NCBI GenBank assembly: GCA_024529925.1
Contig: JAFEUB010000775.1
Location: forward strand, 186,001-250,000
DNA: 64,000 nt
From: Ophthalmolycus amberensis
Taxonomy: Eukaryota > Chordata > Actinopteri > Perciformes > Zoarcidae
Direction of reading: 5' to 3'
Made by a program: the position numbers and the translations under genes
In this document: positions 26,460-36,800 of the stretch, piece by piece
How the letters are laid out: every line of letters starts with the position of its first letter
How positions within the stretch are numbered: position 1 is the first letter of the stretch
Notes under the pieces: model-generated
Database searches by the model: none
The model's input: only the letters and a program-made list of their open reading frames with translations
What the model was told of the DNA's origin: nothing

Positions 26460-28068
26460 TGTCGATAGCCGCAGGCTTGTAGGAGTCAGTAAAAAAGCAT
26501 CATGTCAGGTCAAGAGCTTGATCACACAGGTGGCAGGTGGACCACCATAAACTTTGTTTTCTGTTTCTTGATGATCTGGTCCGGAGTGGGTTTTATTTTT
26601 CACTTTTGTAATCCAGGTATGTCTCTGCCAAACGTGGACTTCACTGTGGTGCCAATAGCTCTCATGCTAGTATCATTGAAATCCTTTTCTCTCTTCTTCC
26701 CAGATAACTCTGCGGGCAAGAAAGTCTATCAATAGCATAGAAAACCACTATAAACAGATTTTATTGTAAAATTGTGAAATTCAGGACATGTATGATGAGT
26801 GCAAGACTAGTTGTTCTCTAGTAATATAATCTCACATGGCCGTTAAAGAGGTCTTTTGTCTGACTGGTGCTTTTGTTACTCTGACCAAAATACCAGCTAC
26901 ACTATTATCTTTGTTCTGCTCCCCTCCCCAAATTCCAAAGGTATTGGGCGACACTATTTCCTACAAATACGTCAAAGTCTTGAATGCTCAGTCTCTAAAA
27001 TAATCAAGTCTTAGTCTTTAAAGTCTTGATGTTGTGTTGTTTATGGTTTTTACCCCCAAATTAAGTCTTAAAAAGAGGCTGCTACCACATTATGTTATTT
27101 CCAGTCACTGCAGGATCATATCTATAACGATTTTATTCAATTTAGTCTATACAAACTACATTGTGGTCACAACATTACCCTTTGAAGTTTCAGTCTCCTC
27201 AGTCTGACATTTGTCTCTTTAAATCTGACGTCACCTTCTGCCATCTCACCTGTTAACACATCTCACTACCATGAAACTATGCCATCATCCTATTTAAAAT
27301 AATGAATACATTAAAATAAGTAAGTCATTCCTACTTTAACATCACACGTTTACATTATGAGAACTAACAGAACCTCGAGGGAACAAAAATTAAGTCTGTC
27401 TTACCTGATAGTTCCCAGCCAACTCACACCAAACAGGTATTGTCTTCCTGTTTGGTGAGTGTGTGTGTGTGTGTGTGCGTGTGTAAATGTAGGCGTGTGT
27501 ATTTGGGAGTGTTTGCACAAGAGAGGCTGAGTTGGTTTCCTTGGCAGTCGAAACATACAGTATGTAAATACAGCCAGTGGCTCCACCTCCTATAAAGGTA
27601 AGGAGAGCAAACAGTGGGACAGAGCAGGAAGAATGGCAACACTGGTGTACCTGCTGTAAAATGCTCTGACATCTAGTGGTTGAACACGGTATGAAAAAAC
27701 ACAGATTAACTCTGAGGAATATGTTGTTAGTCAATTTTACACTCTTAGGGTGGGGGTGACACAGGGTGAGAGATGGAAAGAGGGGAAGGTCAGGACACAA
27801 GCAGGGGTCTGTCTAATCTGGCCCTCCTCCTCCTCCTCCTCCTCCTCCTCATCCCCCTTCCTGTTTACCTGCTTGAAGAGTTTGAATGGAGCTCTGTGTG
27901 TGTTCGTGTATGAGCTAAGGGGGCAGGGAGAGTAGAAAAAGGGACTGCCATCACTTTTACCACCTTCTCAGAGACGGCAAAACAGACAAAAGAGAACAAA
28001 AAGCCCACAAGACCTTCACCAAGCGTAAAACGAGGCCATTGGATCATTAGGTGCGCTCACATACAAAC
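26460..28068. other. 5' regions of divergent bicdl2-type gene and mia
   Basis: Non-coding by inspection. TG repeats lie at about 27456-27484 and a CTC repeat at 27822-27850. TATAAAGG at 27591-27598 is a possible plus-strand TATA box, but it is about 470 bases before the mia ATG and may be fortuitous. Confidence 0.45.
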
Positions 28069-29025
28069 ATGCCCGGCAAACTCTGGCTTGTTCTTTCACT
28101 GTGGCTTGTGCTGCCAACCTCTGAAGCTGGAAGGCAAATGCCTAAGCTCTCTGACAAGAAGCTCTGCGCTGACTCCGACTGCAGCCGTAAGTAGCACACT
28201 CACCATCTTAGCTTAGTACTGCTCCCTATATACAGGGATGGGTCAAATCAGGGGTCTCAAACTCATTTTCACTCCGGGCCACATCAGCATCATGGTCGCC
28301 CACAAAGGGCCGGTTGTAAATGTAACTACTCGTAACATATTGTTAAATAACTCTCTGCATTTGATTATTGTTTATTCAAGTGTAAAAATATTGTACATGC
28401 AGTTATATAAATGTAAAAATATATTTTAGCACATTTCTGTTATAACTTAAATCCTTTTAATTTAGGGTTAAGAAACCCACATTACTCTATCAAAGATCAA
28501 ACTATTAAAGAAAATATCAAAGACAAATCTCAAACACACGTTATTATAATAACTTTGTTCAAAGCTTAAAATCCTTTCAAGGGTGCGGTTGCACAATCCC
28601 AAGTGAAGTATTTCATGTGTTTTAAAGCCACGTTTAAAGTAGTCTTCAATGTACTCACAATACATTTCCATGTCAAGTGTACAGTAACCAGCCAAAGAGC
28701 TGCTTCTATGACTGTGTTTAAGTATCTCATAAGTTTGACTTTCTATTTCATAATTTTGACTTTCAATCTCATAACTTTGACTTTCTATCTCATAACTTCG
28801 ACTTTCTATCTCATAATTTCGACTATGGGGATATTTTTATTATCAAGTCTAACTTTAAAAAAAAAACTTTTTTTTTTTTTGCTGGCAGGATTCGCGGGCC
28901 ACATAAAATGACATGGCGGGCTGGATTCGGCCCGCGGGCCGGGAGTTTGAGACCCCTGGGTCAAATGCAGTAGTCAAATTTCGTGTATGTGTAAAAAATG
29001 TATATGACAATAAAAATGGTTTCTT

Positions 29026-29056
<31 letters not shown>

Positions 29057-29614
29057 GTAATGTTGTGACCACGCTTTAGAACTGCAGAAAATCAAAATGA
29101 TAATGCGCCTGCGGAACTTTTTAATCTGCATAGAAATATGACACATATTATAACTGAAACGGTCCTCAATGTGATGCCTCAGTCTCCCTCTATATTCTTG
29201 CACAGATCCCATCTTGATAGCACGTGCACTGCAGGACTACTACCCTGGAGACTGCAGGTTCATCCCAATCAGACAGGGGCAGCTCATCTATGTCTATGCA
29301 ATGCTAAAGGACAGAGGGAACCTCTTCTGGGCCGGCAGTGTAAGTGAAAACAAATGCTTTTGCTTTGACACAGTTCTTAAGCAAAACCCTTTGTGTATCT
29401 TTGTTGGAAGTCATGAAGACGTGCTGTATATATGTGCAGCACTCACATTCTCCGCTCAAAAGTGAATAGCTCAATTTTATATCATCTGTTTGCAGGTTAC
29501 AAGGATCCTATTACGGAGAGCAGGAGGCTCACATTGGACACTTCCCCAGCAGCATAGTGGAGGAGACTCATCTTCTCATGCAAGCCAGCACCGAAGTCAA
29601 GACTACTGTAGGTG

Positions 29615-29699
<85 letters not shown>

Positions 29700-29780
29700 C
29701 AACAAATGTGTGCATTATGTGACGCTTTCTCCTAATTCTGCGTCTCTTATTTCCAGAAATGGGACTTCTACTGCAACTGA
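28069..29780 (+). CDS. mia: MIA-type secreted SH3-like protein, one apparent frame break
   Basis: Four exons: 28069-28186, 29206-29339, 29496-29607, 29757-29780. With one base removed they give about 128 residues; human MIA has 131. A signal peptide (about 1-20) is followed by MPKLSDKKLCAD, then ALQDYYPGDCRF, GNLFWAGS, YYGEQEAHIGHFPSSIV and the terminal KWDFYCN, all close to MIA and otoraplin. The mature protein is a single extracellular SH3-like fold with two disulfides that binds matrix proteins and is linked to cartilage. Exon 3 begins in a frame that gives VTRILL instead of the family-typical VQGSYYG. One extra base at 29496-29502, most simply the A at 29499, explains this, and without it the phase matches exon 4. 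MIA is preferred over OTOR because of the MPKL..KLCAD start. Confidence 0.92.
28249..28958. mobile_element. hAT-type non-autonomous transposon
   Basis: About 710 bases in mia intron 1. The ends are inverted repeats: CAGGGGTCTCAAACTC at the left and GAGTTTGAGACCCCTG at the right. The element is flanked by a perfect 8-base direct repeat GGTCAAAT (28241-28248 and 28959-28966), the target-site size of hAT elements. It has no transposase frame. The interior includes a tandem array at 28722-28826 and a GC palindrome CGGCCCGCGGGCCG close to the right end. Confidence 0.92.
28722..28826 (+). repeat. minisatellite inside the hAT element
   Basis: Five or so imperfect copies of a unit of about 20 bases based on CTCATAACTTTGACTTTCTA. 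It lies wholly inside the transposon described above. Confidence 0.85.
28980..29055 (+). repeat. retroelement-like tail with (TTC)n
   Basis: A stretch with GACAATAAAAATGG followed by a TTC microsatellite of about 12 units, directly after the hAT copy. The arrangement resembles the 3' end of a teleost retroelement, but no 5' part is recognisable. Confidence 0.45.
29616..29698. repeat. (CA)n microsatellite, 83 bases
   Basis: Uninterrupted CA repeat in mia intron 3, starting only about eight bases past the exon 3 end. The frames through it that look coding (His-Thr or Cys-Val runs) are artefacts. Confidence 0.97.
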
Positions 29781-31563
29781 TGTTGCCTTCACCAGTGAAG
29801 AAAACAACAATGTAGTCAACTACATTACAAGATAACTTGTTTTGAGTATCATATGATCTTATAAACACAGATGACAATAAGTAGGTTTGCATATCCACAC
29901 TGTTGATAATCTGCACTTCGGAAGATATGAACAGCTCATATGATTCTGCTGTCAGATTTCATAACTACGGTTTCAAATCGCCGGCTGAAGAAATGACCAT
30001 TGCTGCTCAACGCTTCATATTTGACTTGTCTTTGTGTATTCATCATACTGTTTGTATCTGTTTGACAGATATTAAAATGATTTGTCAAAGTGTTAAAAGT
30101 TAAATACTGTGTTTTTAAAAGAGACAAATACATTTTGATTTACTCAATACGCTACTTATTTTGCTTGATAATTGTGCATCACCAAAGAAATACGTGTCAG
30201 CTAATCTTTTCATTTGCATATAAAACTAAGTACAAAACGAAAACACATGGCAGCAATGAAGCAGAAATGTTTAATTATAATATGTGACTTTTGCAGTAGG
30301 GTCGAATGCAATATAACACAAATCATCAAATCTTGATGATGGACTTTAAAAAAATGACACTGAAATAAGGCACCTGGAACTATTTTTGAAAGAATATCTA
30401 TTGTTTTGAGTCAAACGTTCTCCCCATGTGTAGTGTGTGTTGTTATGTGAAGTTCTGATGAAAACAGAAACACTTCAGACATTAAAAAGGACACACAGCA
30501 GTCCGATGATTGAGTTTCAACATTTATTCTATTTGTTTTTTTCTGTGTTAATACGCCAGGGGGTTTTAGCCAATATGAGGGAATGATAGGGCTGTGACAT
30601 ATGCACTCACTCTCACATACTTTCACGCACACTTTCCTTAGCAGCTCAGAGGCATGCTCCCCGGAGGACAAGGAGCCCAATGATACAAGCTGTCCGTCTC
30701 CAACGTTAGTTTCTCCCTCGTCCACTACTTTCCCTACTGCTCATTCGCCCTCCTTCTTCACACACACACACACACACCTGGTCCAAGTCCTTTGGTGGCT
30801 TTCTTTTAGTGAACAAACTAAAAACGACTGCACAGAGAACTCCCTCCTCCTCACACATACAGACAACGACAGTAAAAGAATAAACAAAGCACAGTTGGCA
30901 TCTTACTCTTACCCACTCAAACAGTATTATGCACTTTAGATTCAAGTTAAGTTTAACAATTTTAGTCTGTTGTAATCTTCAGTGGACACTTTTCAAACTC
31001 CCTTAAATTGACATTTTAGCATTTCCCTGTAAAACAAAAAGGTGCTGCAAGCTATAGTTTGGGTTCAATGAACAAATGCTAACAATTTTTGTCACTAAAC
31101 TGCAGAGCCGCAGTCATTATATAACTTAAATAACATTTGGAAATGTCTGAAGAAGGAAAGGAAATACCTTTCATTTACATACACAGAGGTGTGATTAGTT
31201 TTGTTAGAGAGATATGGTTTAAAGAGGGATTCTGTCAGCTTTTGATTGGGAAATTAACTTAAATAAGTTCATTATCCTGCACCTCCACTGTGACTACACC
31301 AAACGTGTCAAATAGACTCTATTACATGAGAACAACATATTACCCTTTGGTTTTAAAGCATTGTTGTCTTGCAGAGATATCAGAATAAAACTGAGTTAGG
31401 AATTTGATACCAGTTTATTAGAAGGCACTTGCACTCTTAGACCACTAGACCTGCATGCCTACTTCATACTGTCTACTAAACTGCCAACAAAACAGGTTAA
31501 ATATAAAAACAGGCAAAACTTGGGGTTAGTAGTAAAGCAGTGTGAGGAGCGTCAGACTCTGCT
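29781..31563. other. 3' UTRs of convergent mia and cryab
   Basis: ATTAAA at 30071-30076 is a possible mia poly(A) signal. A minus-strand AATAAA at 31414-31419, about 145 bases past the crystallin stop, is a good candidate for cryab. A short CA tract lies at 30760-30777. No coding exon is seen. Confidence 0.5.
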
Positions 31564-32520
31564 CTACATTTTCTGTTTCGGTGTTCCGTCCTCACAGGAA
31601 ACAGGAATAGTGCGCTCTGAGCCGGGAGATGACCGAGGTGCAGTGATTGTAAGGATACCATCAAACGACAGACTGGATGTGACCTCAGCACCTGACACGC
31701 CAGCAGGAAGCCTGTACTTCCTCAGAAACTCTCTCGACACAAAGCCGTGGTCAGTCCTGAAAACAGAATTAGAGTCAGTATATGGGTGACATGGAACCAA
31801 ATGAATTATTTCTGCACAACTCTATAGCGCCTCTGACCTGTTTGCCCTCATGTTTGCCGTGTATTGTGATGAACTCGTCACTGACATTGACAGACAGCTC
31901 TTCGGGTGAGAAATGCTTCACATCCAGAAAAATTACGTAGCGATCCTTTTCAATGCGCATCTATACAGACAATACAGCTGTTAGAAACAAATGATGCTGC
32001 GTGCCTGCAGCCTGGAGTCAGCTGTGCATGAAAACACACAATAGCTTGGTATTGTCATCTCATTGTCAAGACTCATACACATACTGAATTATACAGAGAC
32101 TGGCATCAACAGAAGAGGATATTATTCAGATCTCACATATTAAAGATGTCAGCGCATTCAAATGCATCGAATGGCCTCTCACATCAATCTACACAATGCA
32201 GCGCATTAGTTATTAATACTGATTTTATAACAAGTAGTTTTAGAAGAGATATTAGTGAGATGTTTTCAGTTAGTCAACTTGTGGGTATTTCTCATGAGAC
32301 TATTTGATTATTTTAGGGACACAGTTGAATTTTACATTACCTCACTGTGTCCATTGTCGGGCCAGTTGAACCAGCGCATGAATGAAGGACGTATCCAGGG
32401 GAAGGACCAGGGGAAGGGCCAGATTAGTGGCCAATCAGTGAGAGGTTCTGCCAAGGAGACGTCAGAGAGTCGATGTGGGAAGGCCCGGCGGTACCACGGA
32501 TACTGGATGGGGATATCCAT
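31564..32520 (-). CDS. cryab: alpha-B-crystallin, one apparent frame break
   Basis: Three exons on the minus strand: 32341-32520 (60 codons), 31838-31960 (41 codons), 31564-31756. With one base removed in exon 3 there are about 164 residues; human has 175. The protein is a small heat-shock chaperone that binds unfolding proteins, abundant in lens and muscle. The start MDIPIQYPWYRR fits alpha-B, exon 2 carries DVKHFSPEELSV, and exon 3 carries HGFVSREFLRKYRLPAGV plus the C-terminal IPV motif used in oligomer assembly. Exon 3 would open with GAC TGA (stop); one extra base at 31749-31756, simplest the T at 31753 (minus strand), turns this into the expected D-D-H-G-F. The N-terminal region lacks the usual RLFDQ-FGE segment and instead holds seven tryptophans in 60 residues. 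Fish have two cryab paralogs; which one this is stays open. Confidence 0.92.
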
Positions 32521-32617
32521 GATGGGATTAAAGAGGAGATGTAAAAACGATGGGTATGAAGGCGGACTCTTGGTTTGACTTTGTCTGAGATGGGTGCTGC
32601 TGTGCTCTCCTGCACAG

Positions 32618-32625
32618 TATTTATA
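32618..32625 (-). promoter_or_regulatory. TATA box of cryab
   Basis: On the minus strand the sequence reads TATAAATA, ending about 98 bases before the cryab ATG. Spacing suits a short 5' UTR, and small heat-shock genes usually have a TATA promoter. A GGGAGGGAGAGG purine tract lies just upstream. Confidence 0.75.
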
Positions 32626-32706
32626 GGCCTCTCCCTCCCATCCCACCCAGGCTCTGTCTCTGTTCCCATGCACACTTGCATAGTGACTCTGCCAACAGGC
32701 TGATCT

Positions 32707-32714
32707 TTCTGGAA
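32707..32714 (-). promoter_or_regulatory. possible heat-shock element half
   Basis: TTCTGGAA gives two inverted nGAAn units about 85 bases upstream of the TATA box. A full element needs three or more units and a clear third unit is not seen, so this is a weak candidate. Confidence 0.3.
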
Positions 32715-32778
32715 CAATGATGTCAACTGTTTATCCCTCCATCTCCCTCATTGTTTCATCTCTAACTGTGACTGGTTA

Positions 32779-32781
<3 letters not shown>

Positions 32782-32841
<60 letters not shown>
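32782..32841. repeat. (TC)n microsatellite
   Basis: Uninterrupted TC repeat about 160 bases upstream of the cryab TATA box. The Arg-Glu open frame on the minus strand across it is an artefact. Confidence 0.97.
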
Positions 32842-32844
<3 letters not shown>

Positions 32845-33547
32845 ACTCTGGGTCTCTCCCTTCTCCCAGTCATGAGGTGACACTGGCTCAGAGTACTGCT
32901 GATGCCTCCATACTCATTACCCAGGAAATGCCCCTGTCTGGATCTGTGTGTGTGTGTGTGTGTGTATGGTTGTGTGTGTGTTTGTTTGAGGAATAGCTGC
33001 CAGAGCATTAGCCTGCAGTGCTCTGAGTGCCAGAAGCTTTAGGTTTGTGTGCAGAATGGATGTGAGGTTGAATGGGAATTGATGAGTTTGTATGGGACAG
33101 CATTAGATGACACTCTAAGCGTGTATCATTTTGCTATGAGCTCAGATGTAAAGTATGAAGCCCTGACTCCTTTCCAACTGTCTAGCAGTTGTGCCAACCT
33201 AAATTATTTCAGTCTCTGCTTCATCCTCCCAGCCGTGTCGTCTCCAACAGAACTACACACATTAAATCAGTTATCTGCAAGCTCTAAGGTTTTAAACCAT
33301 CATGCAACTATTGTTATAGTGCCTTCCACTCCTCAATGCACTGTTATTCCCTTTTTTAAGTTGTTAATATTTTTGTTTTTTGTGTAACTAAACAATTTTG
33401 TGTAACTGGGTGAAGTGTGTGTGTGTGCAGGATATGCAGGCCTAACCTTGGTGGGCATTCATTTTCCTCCTTCAAATGGGACTCCTGTTTAACTACAGTT
33501 GCTGTCTGTCCCTGTTAAGCCACTATTTAAAGCTCCAATCAGTGAAT

Positions 33548-33606
33548 AGATCAATTTAAACATGTATTTAATTGCATAAATCAATTTAAACATGTATTTA
33601 CTTGCA
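33548..33606 (+). repeat. 30-base tandem duplication
   Basis: Two nearly identical copies of a unit with ATCAATTTAAACATGTATTT, set exactly 30 bases apart. Another local duplication (TTTAAAACAACTAATTG) follows at about 33656-33714. Confidence 0.9.
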
Positions 33607-33829
33607 GGCTATCTTCAGTGAGACTATTGTGTGTTCAAACCAGACGACTAGTCTGTTTAAAACAACTAATTGTTATAAGTAACAACTAACTAAATAAGTT
33701 TAAAACAACTAATTGCTCGCTCATTACTTTGCTTTCTGTTTGTTTAGCGTCGTCACCATAGTGATGTGCTTTCCCCCAGCACCGCGGAGCAGTTTGGTTA
33801 GCTAACAGAAGAGCGTCAGACGGTTAAAA

Positions 33830-36800
33830 ATGGATTTACCGGCTTCGTATTACGGGAAACTTGATAAAAGAAACCCGGTTGTTTCAGCCTTTGAACGAGA
33901 CATGAACTCGTTTATAACATTGATGAGACGATCCGCCTCTTCGAGCAGCCAGGACAACGGTTCTCATGCTAAAGGGTGAGGTACCAACGTAGCGTTTGCT
34001 AAATTATTATTATTATTATTAGTTTATGAGTCATAAGTTAGCAAACAGGCAGGACAGGCTTTAGTTTTGAGTGCAGGTGCGTCGCACTGCGCAGTGTTGC
34101 GTCACGTTGCGGGCCTCCGTTTTAAAACAATGATTTTACAGTAATTGCTCCTCGGGTATGTCATAGTTAACTCCACCAGAAAGGAGACTGGCCAAATGTA
34201 ACATTACAAGGAGCATTTTATATACATTTTTTTAAACGTATCAGTCAATTTCATATTGCATGCATAGTGAGTCACCTGTATTGTTTGTGTTGTCTTGAGA
34301 CAGTGTGGTCACACAAACATTTAAACATTACCATGCTATTTGTAATTTCATTTTCATTTTGAAGGATTAAAATCCTGGTGGAGATTTGGAAAAAGTACAA
34401 ACAACGACTGCCTTCCAAGTTGTACGAGGAGCGCATGTTGCAGATTGCAGATTTTCTCTTTGGACTAAAGGTAATTCACATGTAGCCTTAGCTGATACTG
34501 GCCAATATGTGGTTTCCACAGCTGTAGCCATATGCTTTACCAGCTTCATAACATCAACACAATCCATATAATCAGGATGGTGAAAGGAACCACAGTCAGT
34601 GTTGGCTGCTGTGCATATTATGCTTATTAGCCTGTCATGATGCCAAATGCTTCACATTCACAATTCATGGTGATTTGTGTCATAATGTGATGAATTTAGG
34701 CACTCTTGGATGAAAAAGAGAAATTGTTTAATTGGTTATTGCCTGGTTTGTTCTACATTAATGTTGGCTGCAACTTCTTACCTCATTACTCACCTCACAA
34801 TTCATCATTGTGTTGCTCCCATAATTAGCAAATTCATTTTTTTACTCCTCCAAAAAGGAGCAAGCAATTGGCCTAGGTGTTTTCTGCACAACACACATTC
34901 ACAGTTGTCATTAAGTCTTCCTGCTCCTGTTTGTCTGTAGTTGTACCAGCTCGCTCTTTGGCAGGGATACAGTCTCCACCTGCTACAGTTCAACTCGGTG
35001 AAAATAACAGACATCGCAGACGTGGACCACTTCATGGCCTGCTTCTTCCCAGAAGGTTTTGATACAGACCAAGACACCTTTGCCATGAAGGTACACTGCA
35101 CTATGTGCGCTTGTGTTCCTGAACTCTGATATATCTATACAGTATATGTAAGTTGTATATGTGCGCGTGTTTGTCTGCAGATCCGTGCGATGCAGGGCTG
35201 CGCCTTGTGTATATTTGAGCAGGAGAAAAGGCACCGCGTCCTCTGCCAGAAGGGACTCTGTAAACTGCTGCATGTGCTGAACTTCATCAGGATCATGATG
35301 CAGGCGTTGCAGCAACATGAGCACCTCTGCTGGCAAATATATAATGGTATGTGTTTACTACAACTTCTATAGTTTTACCCAGCATTCTCTTTTTGTCTGT
35401 CATAACATTTTGAAAGAATAAAGTAAGTTGTCAAAGTGTGGTACAGGACGATATTATGCGCCTAAAAGGGTGGGTTTGTGAGGATCTAGATACACGGGTC
35501 TTATCCGCTAAATTTACCCTTTGAACAAAGCAAACGTGATTTTGGGTTCAAATTAAGTGAGAAATTACAAGATTCTACTGTATTTTATATTTTGCTGTAG
35601 AACTAACCTCTTTCTCTTTTCCTTTCTCATCTTTTCCAGGTTCATTACTCATCTACACCATCTGTCGTTACCTGATGACCATGAATTGTAGTGCACAGGT
35701 ACTTAGAGATGGATAATAGTTGGATCAAAATATTGTTTTTGCCACGTCTGATGCACTCTAAATGGATGAGGGTGAGAATGGTGTGTGACAGACAAAACCA
35801 TAACTGACTGGTTAATGTGGTTTGTGCTAATTATCATCTCCACATTGGCTGAGCATGTGGTGTATTGTGGTTATGAAATAACCAGAAATGTGTGTGATTC
35901 ATAACGTCGATATAACTGTGTTTGTCATGATCCTGTTCAGGCACTGGAGTACCTTCTGTGGGCCAGCATCAGTCTCGAGCTGTCCGTCCCTCTGATGACT
36001 GCGAAGTATCTGCCGTGGATTGTCACGCTCTACTGCGCTGTCTGCCACTGTTACTATGATAACCAGGCTGCTGTGCAGGCGGAGGTAAAAGACACTCGTC
36101 ATCTGCATCCGGACGCCGACAAGCACAAGGTTATTGAACTGAAATTCTTAAAGTAGTCAAATGCTTTCAGGAATTTGCCAGGAGAGCCTGCGGAAAGATC
36201 AATGAGCTGGCAAAGCTGGAGGAGCAGGAGGAAGTTCCTGCCACCAGAGAGACTCAGAGAGCTTACAAAGAAGCCTCTATCAAGGTGGGAGACTCCTACC
36301 GAAATACACTCTTTCACTGTGATCGAATATTAGAGAGATCATTCACACATCTCAGTGACAGCTGCAAACATCAAAAGGATGCAAAGAACACACGGTACAT
36401 GCAAATATCAAACCTCTACATATCTGATCAGTTGAAGTGCCATTGGAAGTCCAATCTACACGACCCAAGCATGGGAAGCCACAGTTCTTCATTCTCAACT
36501 CATGCCATATAAGCAAATAGTGACACTGCATTCATAGGATCACATCTCTCATTGTGTATGATGACAGCTGTTTCACTAGATAGCCACCACTGTTTTAATG
36601 AATACAGACACATACAGGTGGTTGCCCTCTCAAAATGTAGAGATTTCTTTGTTGATTTGCCGTTACAGTGTTGATGTGCTTTTCTCTGGTGTATCAAATA
36701 ACGTCCATCCACATTTTTTTTTTCTTCAGCTGGCTGCCATGATATTTAAGCGTGCAGTGTTTGAGGCCAGAGGAAGACCCAAACCCATGTTCAGAATCAA

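Larger units (their letters stand above)
32521..33829. other. intergenic region between divergent cryab and cfap54
   Basis: Holds the cryab promoter, a 60-base TC microsatellite at 32782-32841, a TG tract near 32945-32964, and two copies of a 30-base unit at about 33548-33606. HSPB2, which is head to head with CRYAB in human, is not seen here. The last 80 bases should hold the cfap54 5' UTR. Confidence 0.55.

Noticed and set aside
29557..29916. Long open frames of His-Thr and Cys-Val repeats on both strands
   Set aside because: They are translations of the CA microsatellite in mia intron 3.
32748..33008. Arg-Glu-rich open frame on the minus strand
   Set aside because: It is a translation of the TC microsatellite upstream of cryab and has no start or splice context.
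32521..33829. A possible hspb2 gene beside cryab
   Set aside because: Both strands were read for an alpha-crystallin-domain exon and none was seen.
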